Assembly: GCF_010731875.1 (NCBI RefSeq)
Contig: NZ_AP022595.1
Coordinates: forward strand, 2,480,001-2,544,000
Direction: 5' to 3'
Source of the DNA: Mycolicibacterium sarraceniae
GTDB lineage: Bacteria > Actinomycetota > Actinomycetes > Mycobacteriales > Mycobacteriaceae
DNA length: 64,000 nucleotides
Shown piece after piece: positions 40,152-49,389 of this stretch (the stretch's first letter is position 1; every line of letters begins with the position of its first letter). The position numbers and the translations under genes are program-made. Under the pieces are notes generated by a model that searched no databases, had not been told where the DNA came from, and saw nothing but the letters and a program-made list of their open reading frames with translations.

Positions 40152-40535
40152 CTAACCGAGGGTCGCCGAGATGTGCTGAAAGCCAGTGAAATGCTTGGCC
40201 ATCTCGTCGTCGTCGTTGTTCTCGAATCCGGTGGCCTCGAACAGTTCCTGCACCAGTTCGCCGGTGACGTGCCAGCCAAGGCCGTCGAAATACCTTGTGC
40301 GCACTGCCATTCCCTGCGCCATGTGCTGCAGATCGTTCTCGGTGTTGTCGGCGGACCCCTGCCCGTCGAGGATCTGCAGGAACATCTCCATGTCGACGGC
40401 TTTGACCAACGGCTCGGCCCACGGATCGTCGATCAGTGTCGCCCGGTGGGCCAGGGCTCGGGATGTGGCTGCGGCCGTCGCCGTCGCGCCTACGCCGGAA
40501 GCCAGATCCCAGGTGTCACCCGCGGAGCGAGCCAT
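40152..40535 (-). pseudogene. Internally deleted SAM methyltransferase (copy B)
   Basis: 127 residues. The N-terminal ~80 residues ([20 protein letters not shown] to [11 protein letters not shown]) join directly, in frame, to the C-terminal ~45 residues ([18 protein letters not shown] to [11 protein letters not shown]) of the same family. The whole SAM-binding core (ILASGLD, EIDQP and AEGLLVYLP motifs) is missing, about 170 residues. AAGGAG lies before ATG 40535, which overlaps copy C (ATGA), so it may still be translated, but it cannot be a normal methyltransferase. Confidence 0.8.
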
Positions 40536-41461
40536 CACCACTCCTTCGTGCGGGTCGCGGTCAGATAGCCGGCGTTGTCGCTGAACTGCGCCAACATCTC
40601 GTCATCGGGCAGCTCGAAACCGTTGGCGGCATACGATTCCCGGGTGGTCTGCGTGTTGATTCGCCAGCCGCGCTCGCTCAGATAGTCGCTGACCGGATGG
40701 CGCTCCCCGTCGTAGAACAGCGCCGGCAGATCGATGTCCGAGCCGATCCGTGCTGAATAGCTCTTGAAGCGCTCGCGCCAACTGTCCGGCAATGCCATAC
40801 CGCCGGCCATGAATTCGGTGGCGAAGCGGCTGTCCGGAGCGGACAGCGCGGTGACGTTGTCCAGCAGCCGGTCTTGCGCCTCCGGTGGCAAATAGATCAA
40901 CAAACCTTCGGCAATCCACGCCGTCGGCGCGTTGACGTCGAAACCGTTCTCTCGCAACGCTGTCGGCCAGTCGTCGCGCAGGTCGACACCAATGGCGCGC
41001 CGCTCGGCGGTGGGCGAAACCCCTTGCTCGGCCAGCACGCGCGACTTGAACTCGATGACCTGGGGCTGGTCGAGTTCGAACACCACCGAGCCGGCCGGAA
41101 AGCTCATCCGGTAGGCGCGGGTGTCCAGCCCGGAGGCCAGGATGACCGCCTGTCGGATGCCGTCACGCGCCGCGTTGGTGAAGACATCGTCGAAGAACCG
41201 GGTCCGCACGGCGATCTGTTCGGTCATCCGGCGCCGGTTGAGCATCGGGTCGTCTTCATCGACGCTGGCCTCGCCGTTGGCCACTCGGATCAGATAGTCG
41301 ACGCCGACGGCCTTGACCAGCGCGTCGGCGTACGGGTCGTCGATCAGTGCGTCCGGGCCCTGGGAGGCCAGCGCGCGCGAGGCGGCCACGGAGGTCGCGG
41401 TGGCGCCCACACTGGAGGCCAGGTCCCAGGTGTCGCCGTCGTATCTGATTGAGTCGCTCAT
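40535..41461 (-). CDS. SAM-dependent methyltransferase, TIGR00027/PF04072 family (copy C)
   Basis: 308 residues with all family motifs: [52 protein letters not shown] and AWIAEGLLIYLPPEAQDRLL. GGAAG precedes ATG 41461. Its stop overlaps the start of copy B. Full length, so likely active; substrate unknown. Confidence 0.9.
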   Translation of the reverse strand: MSDSIRYDGDTWDLASSVGATATSVAASRALASQGPDALIDDPYADALVKAVGVDYLIRVANGEASVDEDDPMLNRRRMTEQIAVRTRFFDDVFTNAARDGIRQAVILASGLDTRAYRMSFPAGSVVFELDQPQVIEFKSRVLAEQGVSPTAERRAIGVDLRDDWPTALRENGFDVNAPTAWIAEGLLIYLPPEAQDRLLDNVTALSAPDSRFATEFMAGGMALPDSWRERFKSYSARIGSDIDLPALFYDGERHPVSDYLSERGWRINTQTTRESYAANGFELPDDEMLAQFSDNAGYLTATRTKEW

Positions 41462-41464
41462 GGG

Positions 41465-42400
41465 TTACTTCCGGATTGCGGTGACGGACAAGGAGTTCCG
41501 TAGTGATTCGGTCAAGTTCGTTTCGGGGAACGGTCGGCCGTAGGCCGCGAAAAGATCGGCGCGAGCTTGGGAGCTAACGTCCCAGCCAAGGCCTTCGAGA
41601 TAGCCGGTGACGGCGTTGCGTTCCCCGGTATAGAAGAGGTCGGCCATGTTGAGGTCCAGTCCCTTATCCCGCCACTGGTCGCTGATCGCCTTGGATCGGT
41701 CGGCCAGACCGCGGCCGCCGTCCGAGTGGTACTCGGTGGCCAGCCGGCTTCCCGGCACCGACAACGTGGTGATGTTGTCGAACAGCCGGTCCTGGGCGTC
41801 TGGCGGCAGGTAGACCAGCAGGCCCTCGGCGCTCCACGCCGTCGGCTTGGTGTCGTCGAAACCGTTGGCCCGCAGGGCTGCCGGCCAATCCTCGCGCAAG
41901 TCGATACCCACCGAGCGGAGCTCGGCGGTAGGGGAGGCGCCGAAGGCGCTCAGTGTCTCGGTCTTGAATTCGATGACTGTGGGCAGGTCGATCTCATAGA
42001 CCACCGTCCCGGCTGGCCAATCCAGTCGATATGACCGGGAGTCCAAACCGGAGGCCAGGATGACGGCTTGGCGCACTCCCGCTTCTGAGTCTGACGTCGC
42101 CGGCCCAGCGGCTCCGGTCGCCGCCAGGAAGAAGTCGTCGAAAAAGCGGGTTCGCACGGCCATGACGTCGGTCATCACCCGGGCGGTGTCCGTGCTGTCG
42201 ACGGTTGCGAGGTCGATGTCGCCGTCGACCATCTTGGTGAAGATGTCGATACCGACGGCGCGGACCAGGGGCGCGGCGAACGGGTCATTGATGAGGGCGT
42301 TGTCTTCGCGGCTGGCGACCGCGCGGGCGGCGGCGACCATGGTCGCGGTGGTGCCGACGCTGGTGGCCAGGTCCCAGCTGTCAGAGTCGCTGCGGCTCAA
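41465..42400 (-). CDS. SAM-dependent methyltransferase, TIGR00027/PF04072 family (copy D)
   Basis: 311 residues from an unusual TTG start at 42400 ([20 protein letters not shown]) that overlaps the stop of copy E as TTGA; no ATG or GTG lies nearer in frame. Motifs [20 protein letters not shown] and [20 protein letters not shown] are intact. A short insertion ([13 protein letters not shown]) precedes the SAM-binding strand. Translation is probably coupled to copy E. Confidence 0.87.
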   Translation of the reverse strand: MSRSDSDSWDLATSVGTTATMVAAARAVASREDNALINDPFAAPLVRAVGIDIFTKMVDGDIDLATVDSTDTARVMTDVMAVRTRFFDDFFLAATGAAGPATSDSEAGVRQAVILASGLDSRSYRLDWPAGTVVYEIDLPTVIEFKTETLSAFGASPTAELRSVGIDLREDWPAALRANGFDDTKPTAWSAEGLLVYLPPDAQDRLFDNITTLSVPGSRLATEYHSDGGRGLADRSKAISDQWRDKGLDLNMADLFYTGERNAVTGYLEGLGWDVSSQARADLFAAYGRPFPETNLTESLRNSLSVTAIRK

Positions 42401-43317
42401 CGGGTGCCGCCGTAGACGGCGCTGAGGTAGTAGAGCTTGCCCATCGGCTCGTCCTCGTCGAAGGTGCCTCGCCGGCCGGCGGCCAATAGGTCGTTGACGG
42501 GGGAGCTGCTGACCTGCCAGCCGTGGCCGCCGAGGTAGGTGCTGGCTTCGTTGCGCTCGCCCAGGTAGACCAGGCTGCCGAAGTCGAGGTCGAAGCCGTT
42601 CTCGCGCCAATGCGCCGCGATCTCCTCCATCTTCTCGCGCGACTCCTCGCGTTCCTGCTCATTCGACGGGGGTGCTGTGTCGATGGCGATCCGGCTACCC
42701 GCTGCGGACAGGTCGGTGATGGTGTCCAGCAGGCGGTCCTGGGCGTCAGGGGGTAGATACCCCAGTAGGCCTTCGGCGCTCCACGCGGTGGGGGTGGTGG
42801 GGTCGAAGCCGGCTTCCCGCAATGCGCTTGCCCAGTCGTTGCGCAGATCAACAGCCACGGTGCGGCGATCGCATGTCGGTGTGGCACCCTGCTCGGCCAG
42901 GGTCTGCGTCTTGAACGCGATGACTTCTGGCTGGTCGATTTCGAAGACGACCATGCCGGTCGGCCAATCCAGACGGTAGGCGCGCGAGTCCAGCCCGGAG
43001 GCCAGGATGACCACCTGCCGTACCCCTGCGGCGGCTGCGCCGAGGAAGAATTCGTCGAAGAACTTCGTCCGCACCGCCATGTTGTCGGTCATCCGGGTCA
43101 CGCCCATGGCCGACTGCTCATCGGTGGTGGGGAGATCCCCGCTGGCCATTTTGGTGAAGAAGTCGACGCCGACTGCGCGCACCAGGGGTTCGGCGAAAGG
43201 ATCGTCGATCAGGGGTTCGCTCTCCCGGCTGGCCGCGGCGCGGGCGGCGGCGACCAGTGTCGCGGTCGCTCCCACGCTGGACGCCAAATCCCAGGTGTCG
43301 TTATCGGTACGCGTCAT
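42397..43317 (-). CDS. SAM-dependent methyltransferase, TIGR00027/PF04072 family (copy E)
   Basis: 306 residues, [20 protein letters not shown], with [31 protein letters not shown] and a slightly divergent [20 protein letters not shown] (Gly where the others have Val/Ile). ATG 43317 is chosen; the frame open to 43527 is noncoding-looking. It is the promoter-proximal gene of the five-copy leftward array, divergent from secY. Confidence 0.9.
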   Translation of the reverse strand: MTRTDNDTWDLASSVGATATLVAAARAAASRESEPLIDDPFAEPLVRAVGVDFFTKMASGDLPTTDEQSAMGVTRMTDNMAVRTKFFDEFFLGAAAAGVRQVVILASGLDSRAYRLDWPTGMVVFEIDQPEVIAFKTQTLAEQGATPTCDRRTVAVDLRNDWASALREAGFDPTTPTAWSAEGLLGYLPPDAQDRLLDTITDLSAAGSRIAIDTAPPSNEQEREESREKMEEIAAHWRENGFDLDFGSLVYLGERNEASTYLGGHGWQVSSSPVNDLLAAGRRGTFDEDEPMGKLYYLSAVYGGTR

Positions 43318-43356
43318 CGTCAGCCCTTTACTTCCCGGCAACCTATACTTAGCCAA

Positions 43357-43362
43357 TATAAT
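43357..43362. promoter_or_regulatory. AT-rich promoter element between methyltransferase array and secY
   Basis: A perfect TATAAT on the + strand (43357-43362) sits in the most AT-rich stretch of this region; the same block reads TATATT/TAGGTT leftward. A second -10-like TAGACT occurs at 43472-43477, closer to secY. Orientation cannot be settled from sequence. Confidence 0.35.
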
Positions 43363-43604
43363 CACTCTCGACTGTACGCGATCCGCGCTGTAAGTCTTCT
43401 GTGAGCGCGGGCGGGCCCGCCTCGCAGCGATTTGCGGATTCCCGCCCTGCCTGGGCCAACTGTTACTCTCGTAGACTGTTTGAGCGCGCGATGCTGCAGG
43501 CGTGAATCCTGGCGGCGATCGGTGCAAGGCAGGATTACCCGAACGCTGGCCAGACCAGCCCCATTGGCACGCTGAGACTCCCGTCCGGCTGCCCAGGAGG
43601 AAGA

Positions 43605-44930
43605 GTGCTCTCGGCTTTCATCTCTTCGCTCAGGACGGCAGACCTGAGGCGAAAGATCCTGTTCACCCTGGGTGTTGTGATCCTGTACCGGGTCGGCGCA
43701 TCGCTGCCGTCCCCCGGGGTCAACTACAAGAACATCCACCAGTGCATCGAGCAGGTCTCCGGCGGCAGCGGGGGGCAGATCTATTCGCTGATCAACCTCT
43801 TCTCCGGCGGTGCGCTGCTGCAGTTGACGGTGTTCGCGGTGGGCGTGATGCCCTACATCACCGCCAGCATCATCGTGCAGCTGCTGACGGTGGTGATCCC
43901 ACGCTTCGAACAGCTGCACAAAGAAGGTCAGGCCGGCCAGGCCAAGATGACCCAGTACACGCGCTACCTGGCGATCGCGCTGGCAATCCTGCAGGCCACC
44001 AGCATCGTGGCGCTGGCTGCCAACGGCGGCCTGCTGCAGGGCTGCTCGCTGGACATCCTCCAGAGCACCAGCATCTTCGCCCTGGTCATCATCGTGCTGG
44101 TGATGACCGCCGGCGCCGCCCTGGTGATGTGGATGGGCGAGCTGGTCACCGAGCGTGGCGTCGGCAACGGTATGTCGCTGATGATCTTCGCCGGTATCGC
44201 CGCCCGCATCCCCGCCGAGGGCAAGAGCATCCTCGACAGCCGCGGCGGCCTGATCTTCACTGCCGTCTGCGTGGCCGCCTTGGTGATCATCGTCGGCGTC
44301 GTCTTCGTCGAGCAGGGCCAGCGTCGCATTCCGGTCCAGTACGCCAAACGCATGGTGGGCCGGCGGATGTACGGCGGCACGTCGACTTATCTGCCGCTGA
44401 AGGTCAACCAGGCAGGCGTTATCCCGGTGATTTTCGCCTCGTCCTTGATCTACATCCCGCACCTGGTTACTCAGCTGATCCAGAGTGGGCGGACCACCCC
44501 GAGTAACGGCTGGTGGGACCGGTTTGTCGCCAACTATCTGACGAATCCCGCCGATCCCGTGTACGTGGGCATCTACTTCGGCCTGATCATCTTCTTCACC
44601 TACTTCTATGTGTCGATCACGTTCAATCCCGACGAGCGTGCCGATGAGATGAAGAAGTTCGGCGGGTTCATCCCCGGCATCCGGCCGGGCAAGCCCACCG
44701 CCGACTACCTGCGTTTCGTGTTGAACCGGATCACCCTTCCCGGCTCGATCTACCTGGGTGTGATCGCCGTCCTGCCGAACGTGTTCCTGCAGATGGGTAG
44801 CGGCGGTGGCGTCCAGAATTTGCCGTTCGGCGGAACCGCGGTTCTGATCATGATTGGCGTCGGCTTGGATACGGTCAAACAGATCGAGAGCCAGCTGATG
44901 CAGCGCAACTACGAAGGGTTCCTGAAGTGA
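43605..44930 (+). CDS. secY: Preprotein translocase subunit SecY
   Basis: 441-residue, ten-helix integral membrane channel of the Sec machinery. GTG 43605 has AGGAGGAAGA upstream. Typical motifs are [34 protein letters not shown] (transmembrane 2), RVGNGMS-type [13 protein letters not shown], and cytosolic loops with [13 protein letters not shown] and [18 protein letters not shown]. The stop overlaps adk (GTGA). Separated from the spc operon by about 8 kb here. Confidence 0.97.
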   Translation: MLSAFISSLRTADLRRKILFTLGVVILYRVGASLPSPGVNYKNIHQCIEQVSGGSGGQIYSLINLFSGGALLQLTVFAVGVMPYITASIIVQLLTVVIPRFEQLHKEGQAGQAKMTQYTRYLAIALAILQATSIVALAANGGLLQGCSLDILQSTSIFALVIIVLVMTAGAALVMWMGELVTERGVGNGMSLMIFAGIAARIPAEGKSILDSRGGLIFTAVCVAALVIIVGVVFVEQGQRRIPVQYAKRMVGRRMYGGTSTYLPLKVNQAGVIPVIFASSLIYIPHLVTQLIQSGRTTPSNGWWDRFVANYLTNPADPVYVGIYFGLIIFFTYFYVSITFNPDERADEMKKFGGFIPGIRPGKPTADYLRFVLNRITLPGSIYLGVIAVLPNVFLQMGSGGGVQNLPFGGTAVLIMIGVGLDTVKQIESQLMQRNYEGFLK

Positions 44931-45472
44931 GAATTGTTTTGCTTGGTCCGCCCGGTGCGGGCAAGGGAACCCAGGCCGCCGATCTGGCCAAGAAACTCGG
45001 TATTCCGCATATCTCCACCGGTGACCTCTTCCGGCACAACATCGGTGAGGGTACCGAGCTGGGGCTGGAAGCAAAGAAGTATCTCGATGCCGGTGACCTG
45101 GTTCCGGCCACGTTGACCAATGCTCTGGTCGACGACCGGCTTGACGACGAGGACGCCGCCAGCGGCTTCATCCTCGACGGATTTCCCCGGTCGGTCGAGC
45201 AGGCCGAGGCCCTCAAGCAAATGCTCAGCCGCCGTGAGCTGAAGCTGGATGCCGTTCTTGAATTCCGGGTGCCCGAGGACGAGCTGGTCGCCCGGCTGAT
45301 GAGCCGCGGCCGCGAAGACGACAAAGAGGACGTTATCCGCAACCGGTTCAAGGTCTATCGCGACGAGACCGCGCCGCTGCTGAACTACTACAGTGGCGAA
45401 CTGAAGACCGTCGACGCTGTCGGCAGCACTGACGAAGTGTTCGCTCGGGCGTTGCAGGCACTCGGCCACTGA
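44927..45472 (+). CDS. adk: Adenylate kinase
   Basis: 181 residues, the short form without a LID zinc domain, typical of actinobacteria. P-loop GPPGAGKGT at residues 7-15; AMP-binding [23 protein letters not shown] with the conserved DGFPR; RGREDD in the short LID. It interconverts ATP, AMP and ADP. GTG start overlaps secY. Confidence 0.97.
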   Translation: MRIVLLGPPGAGKGTQAADLAKKLGIPHISTGDLFRHNIGEGTELGLEAKKYLDAGDLVPATLTNALVDDRLDDEDAASGFILDGFPRSVEQAEALKQMLSRRELKLDAVLEFRVPEDELVARLMSRGREDDKEDVIRNRFKVYRDETAPLLNYYSGELKTVDAVGSTDEVFARALQALGH

Positions 45473-45478
45473 CGCTCG

Positions 45479-46276
45479 ATGGTCTCGCTGCCCGGTCTGC
45501 GTAGTCGCAAGACGGTTCCCGCCCGCACGCCGGGTGAATTGGATGCGATGGCCGCTGCCGGCTCAGTTGTCGCCGCGGCCCTGCGCGCCGTCCAGGCGGC
45601 CGCCGCGCCCGGGGTGTCCACCAAGGATCTCGACGACGTCGCCGAGACGGTGATCCGTCAGGCCAACGGCATCCCGTCGTTCCTGGGCTATCACGGCTAT
45701 CCCGCCAGCATCTGCTCTTCGGTCAATGACCGTGTGGTGCATGGGATTCCGACGCCCGAGGAGACGCTCGCAGCTGGTGACCTGGTGTCGATCGACTGCG
45801 GTGCGATCATTGAGGGCTGGCATGGCGACGCCGCCGTCACCTTCGGTATCGGCACGCTAATCGCGATGGACGACGCTCTATCGGCGGCCACGAAACAGTC
45901 GATGGAAGCCGGTATCGCGGCCATGATCCCCGGTAACCGGCTCACCGACGTCTCGCACGCCATCGAAACCGGCACCCATGCCGCCGAGCGGACCTACGGC
46001 CGGAAGTTCGGCATCGTCGCGGGCTACGGCGGGCACGGTATCGGCCGGGAAATGCACATGGACCCGTTCCTGCCCAACGAGGGTGAGCCAGGCCGCGGGC
46101 CGATGCTGGTCGTCGGGTCGGTGCTGGCGATCGAGCCGATGCTGACACTGGGCACCACCAAGACCCGGATCCTGGCCGATGAATGGACCGTCGTCACCTC
46201 CGACGGGTCGCGGGCCGCGCACTGGGAGCACACGGTCGCGGTGACCGAGCACGGTCCGCGCATCCTCACGGCCTAG
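45479..46276 (+). CDS. map: Methionine aminopeptidase type I
   Basis: 265-residue metallopeptidase removing N-terminal methionine. Metal ligands are the Asp in [20 protein letters not shown], the His in [15 protein letters not shown] and the Glu residues of AIEPMLT and [14 protein letters not shown] 45479 follows adk by six bases. There is no N-terminal zinc-finger extension, so it corresponds to mapA of mycobacteria. Confidence 0.96.
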   Translation: MVSLPGLRSRKTVPARTPGELDAMAAAGSVVAAALRAVQAAAAPGVSTKDLDDVAETVIRQANGIPSFLGYHGYPASICSSVNDRVVHGIPTPEETLAAGDLVSIDCGAIIEGWHGDAAVTFGIGTLIAMDDALSAATKQSMEAGIAAMIPGNRLTDVSHAIETGTHAAERTYGRKFGIVAGYGGHGIGREMHMDPFLPNEGEPGRGPMLVVGSVLAIEPMLTLGTTKTRILADEWTVVTSDGSRAAHWEHTVAVTEHGPRILTA

Positions 46277-46351
46277 CCTTTCGCGCCCACTGCGGCGCAC
46301 ACTTTGAACCAGACACTCACCGGCTACGTGTCTCAGCCGGGAGGTTGAGTG

Positions 46352-46465
46352 ATGAACGACCCGGAGGCCGCGTTGGTGCGTGTGCTCGACGACCAGCACC
46401 CGGCCGCGTTATGGCGCTATGCACTGCGGCTCACTGGCGATCCGGCGCGTGCCGAGGATGTGGCG
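46352..46465 (+). pseudogene. Remnant of ECF sigma factor SigL (N-terminus)
   Basis: MNDPEAALVRVLDDQHPAAL followed by WRYALRLTGDPARAEDV matches the start of the region-2 helix of SigL, which follows map in M. tuberculosis (Rv0735). Homology stops abruptly after about 37 residues, where an aminotransferase fragment begins in another frame. Neither the rest of sigL nor its anti-sigma gene is seen. Confidence 0.65.
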
Positions 46466-46466
46466 C

Positions 46467-46800
46467 ATGCAGTTGCCGTTCGGCACGGACAATTCCAGCC
46501 TCGTGGCCGTCGCGGCGTGCTACGACGCGGACCGTCAGCTGCAACGGCCATATTCGGGTGATCGCCGCCGAACGATGCTATCTGCTGATGCGATTGCGGG
46601 CCGTGGGTGTCTACGTCACCGAGGGACATGCGAACTTCGTGTATCTGCCGCCGGCAGGCAAGCCCTGGCAGGACGTGTTCGACCCGGCCGGGGTGCGGGT
46701 CCGCCACTACGGCGACGGCGGGGTGCGAATCACGTTGGGGGAGCGGTTCTCGACGCGGGCAGTGCTGGCCGCGGTGGCGGAGCGGCGGTGGTGGCCCACC
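46467..46800 (+). pseudogene. C-terminal fragment of a HisC-like PLP aminotransferase
   Basis: Two frames carry the C-terminal part of a histidinol-phosphate/aromatic aminotransferase: DNSSLVAVAACYDADRQLQ (about 46488-46545), then after a frameshift RVIAAERCYLLMRLRA, EGHANFVYLPPAGK and GGVRITLGERFSTRAVLAAV. The N-terminal two thirds, including the PLP lysine, are absent. It is fused by deletion to the sigL remnant. Confidence 0.65.
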
Positions 46801-46830
46801 GCGGTGCCCGGATGCGGTATGAATGGGCGG

Positions 46831-47340
46831 ATGCCTGCTTCAGACCTGCCCGATAAGCCGGATCCGATCGCCGCGGCGCGCCGGAACTGGGAGCGCTGCG
46901 GGTGGGGCGACGTCGCCGAGGGCATGGTGGCGGTGACCTCCGTGATGCGCGCGCACCAGATTCTGCTGGCCCGGGTGGAGAACGCGCTGCGGCCCTACGA
47001 TCTGAGTTTTTCGCGGTTCGAGCTGCTGCGGCTGCTGGCGTTCAGCCGCACCGGCGCGCTGCCGATCACCAAGGCGTCCGACCGGCTGCAGGTGCACGTC
47101 ACTAGCGTCACCCACGCCATCCGGCGGCTGGAGGCAGACGGGCTGGTGAAGCGGGTGCCGCACCCCACCGACGGGCGTACGACGCTGGTGGAGATCACCG
47201 AGATCGGTCGCTCGACCGTGGAGGATGCCACCCGAACACTCAACGATCAGGTGTTCGCCGATGTCGGAGTATCCGCGCAGGAAGCCCGCGCGCTGGTGGC
47301 GTCGATCGAAACGCTGCGCCATCATGCAGGAGACTTTTAG
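46831..47340 (+). CDS. MarR-family transcriptional regulator
   Basis: 169-residue winged-helix regulator, very close to Rv0737. Core: SFSRFELLRLLAFSRTGALP, ITKASDRLQVHVTSVTHAIR (recognition helix), RRLEADGLVKRVPHPTDGRT (wing). Start is ambiguous (ATG 46831 or ATG 46819); the frame runs open far upstream only because of the pseudogenes. It converges on mmsB with a four-base overlap. Target unknown. Confidence 0.85.
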   Translation: MPASDLPDKPDPIAAARRNWERCGWGDVAEGMVAVTSVMRAHQILLARVENALRPYDLSFSRFELLRLLAFSRTGALPITKASDRLQVHVTSVTHAIRRLEADGLVKRVPHPTDGRTTLVEITEIGRSTVEDATRTLNDQVFADVGVSAQEARALVASIETLRHHAGDF

Positions 47341-48206
47341 CGCAGGGTCTCGATGACCGCGCTGAAATCCAGATCGGCATGCTCTTGGGCGAACGTGGCG
47401 TAGATCTCGGCCGCATGGGTGCCCAGCGGGGCGGTCGCACCGGTCGATGACACCGCGGCCATCGCCAGGCCCAGGTCCTTGTTCATCAGCGCGGTGGCGA
47501 AACCCGGCTGGAAGTTGTTGTTGGCTGGTGACGTCGGAACTGGGCCGGGCACAGGGCAATTGGTATGTACCGACCAGCAGTTGCCGGTGGCCCCGGTGAT
47601 CACATCGAACAGCGATTGCGCCGAAAGGCCGAGCTTCTCGGCCAGCACGAACGCCTCACCGACGGCGATCTGCTGCACCGCGAGCACCATGTTGTTGCAC
47701 AACTTCGCGGCCTGCCCCGCACCCGAGGACCCGCAGTGAATCACCTTGCTGGCCATCGGATCCAGCACCGCGCGGGCCTTCTCCAACGCGTCGGCCGCGC
47801 CGCCGACCATGAAGGCCAGCGTGCCGGCCGTCGCACCCTTGATACCGCCGGAGACGGGGGCGTCGAGCTGGCTCATACCGGCGGCCGTGGCTTGGGCGTT
47901 GACCTCACGCGCATCGTCGACGGAGATGGTGGAGGTGTCGATGAACAGAGTTCCGGGCTTTGCGGCCGGGAGCGCCTCGGCGTAACAGGCTTTCACGATC
48001 GCCCCGTTGGGCAGCGAGGTGATGACGACGTCGGCGTCGGCGACCGCGGTGGCGCCCGTGTCAAATACCTTGGCGCCCTTCCCCTTAGCGGTCGCGCGCA
48101 GCGTGGGCACCGGGTCGAAGCCGCGCACGGTGTAGCCGGCGTTGACAAGGTTGGCCGCCATCGGCCCACCCATGTGACCGAGCCCCAAGAACGCGATCGT
48201 CGTCAT
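47337..48206 (-). CDS. mmsB: 3-hydroxyisobutyrate dehydrogenase
   Basis: 289-residue NAD-dependent dehydrogenase of valine breakdown. Rossmann motif IAFLGLGHMGGPMAANLVNAG at the N-terminus, substrate-site DAPVSGGIKGATAGTLAFMV, and catalytic lysine in GAGQAAKLCNNMVL. AAAGGAG lies before ATG 48206. It oxidises 3-hydroxyisobutyrate to methylmalonate semialdehyde, the substrate of MmsA encoded two genes upstream. Confidence 0.94.
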   Translation of the reverse strand: MTTIAFLGLGHMGGPMAANLVNAGYTVRGFDPVPTLRATAKGKGAKVFDTGATAVADADVVITSLPNGAIVKACYAEALPAAKPGTLFIDTSTISVDDAREVNAQATAAGMSQLDAPVSGGIKGATAGTLAFMVGGAADALEKARAVLDPMASKVIHCGSSGAGQAAKLCNNMVLAVQQIAVGEAFVLAEKLGLSAQSLFDVITGATGNCWSVHTNCPVPGPVPTSPANNNFQPGFATALMNKDLGLAMAAVSSTGATAPLGTHAAEIYATFAQEHADLDFSAVIETLR

Positions 48207-48222
48207 GTATGGCTCCTTTGCC

Positions 48223-49389
48223 TCATGCCGTTGCGCGCGCCCGGGCAGCTTCTGCTCGCCCGATGACCACACGCATGATTTCGTTGGTGCCCTCCAGGAT
48301 TCGGTGCACGCGCAGATCGCGAACGATCTTCTCGACCCCGTACTCCCGCAGGTAGCCGTAACCGCCGTGCAACTGCAGGGCCTGATCGGCCACCTCGTAG
48401 CAGGAGTCGGTGACGTAGCGTTTGGCCATCGCGCATAGTTCGACCTTGTGCGGCTCGTCGTTGTCCAGGGCGATCGCGGCGCGCCACAGCATCAGCCGGG
48501 AGGTCTCCAGCGCAGTGGCCATATCGGCGAGCGTGAACCGGATGGTGGGCTCGTCGAGCAACGATCCCCCGAAGGCCTGGCGGTCGGCCAGATAGCCAAC
48601 AGCCTTGTCGTAGGCGGTTTGCGCGCCGCCCAGCGAGCACGCCGCGATATTGAGCCGGCCACCGTTGAGGCCGTTCATCGCGATACCGAAACCGGTGCCC
48701 GCACCCTCGGGGCCGCCAAGCATCGCCGATGCCGGGACCCGCACACCTTCGAGAATGACCTGTGCGGTGGGCTGAACGTTCCAGCCCATTTTCTCTTCTT
48801 GGCCACCGAAGCTGAGCCCCGGCGTGTCCTTTTCGATCACGAATGCTGAGATGCCGCGCGGGCCGTCGGCACCGGTTCGCGCCATGACCACGTATACGTC
48901 GGAGCTGCCCGCCCCGGAGATGAACTGCTTGACCCCGTCGAGCACGTACTCGTCGCCCTCGCGGACGGCCTTGGTACGCAACGCTGCCGCATCCGAGCCG
49001 GCACCGGGCTCGGTGAGGCAGTAACTAGCGATCGCATCCATCGAGGCGAGCTTGGGAATCCAGGACTTGCGCTGCTCGGCGGTGCCGTAGGTGTCGATCA
49101 TCCAGGCGCACATGTTGTGGATCGAGATGAACGCTGCCAGTGCGGGATCGGCCGCGGAGAGCTGCTCGAAGATCCGCACCGCGTCCAGGCGCCGCAGCCC
49201 GCTGCCACCGACGTCCTCGGCGCAGTAGATCGCGGCCATCCCCAACTCGGCGGCCTCACGCAGCGCATCGACCGGGAACTCCTTGGAGTGATCCCACTCC
49301 AAGGCATACGGCGCAAGGCGTTTGGCGGCGAATGCCGCCGCCGTTTCGGCGATGACGCGTTCGTCGTCCTCGAGTGTCAGGAAGGTCAT
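48223..49389 (-). CDS. fadE9: Isobutyryl-CoA-type acyl-CoA dehydrogenase FadE9
   Basis: 388-residue FAD acyl-CoA dehydrogenase. Family landmarks YCLTEPGAGSDAAALRT, the FAD region ALQLHGGYGYLREYGVEKIV, and C-terminal ILEGTNEIMRVVIGR are present. ATG 49389 overlaps the mmsA stop (ATGA), so it is co-translated with mmsA. Between mmsA and mmsB it most likely oxidises isobutyryl-CoA from valine. The longer frame from 49440 overlaps mmsA and is rejected. Confidence 0.93.
   Translation of the reverse strand: MTFLTLEDDERVIAETAAAFAAKRLAPYALEWDHSKEFPVDALREAAELGMAAIYCAEDVGGSGLRRLDAVRIFEQLSAADPALAAFISIHNMCAWMIDTYGTAEQRKSWIPKLASMDAIASYCLTEPGAGSDAAALRTKAVREGDEYVLDGVKQFISGAGSSDVYVVMARTGADGPRGISAFVIEKDTPGLSFGGQEEKMGWNVQPTAQVILEGVRVPASAMLGGPEGAGTGFGIAMNGLNGGRLNIAACSLGGAQTAYDKAVGYLADRQAFGGSLLDEPTIRFTLADMATALETSRLMLWRAAIALDNDEPHKVELCAMAKRYVTDSCYEVADQALQLHGGYGYLREYGVEKIVRDLRVHRILEGTNEIMRVVIGRAEAARARATA

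Noticed and set aside
43362..45074. 570-codon leftward frame opposite secY/adk
   Set aside because: Composition (His/Asp/Gln-rich) is the mirror of secY; SecY motifs on the + strand are unambiguous.
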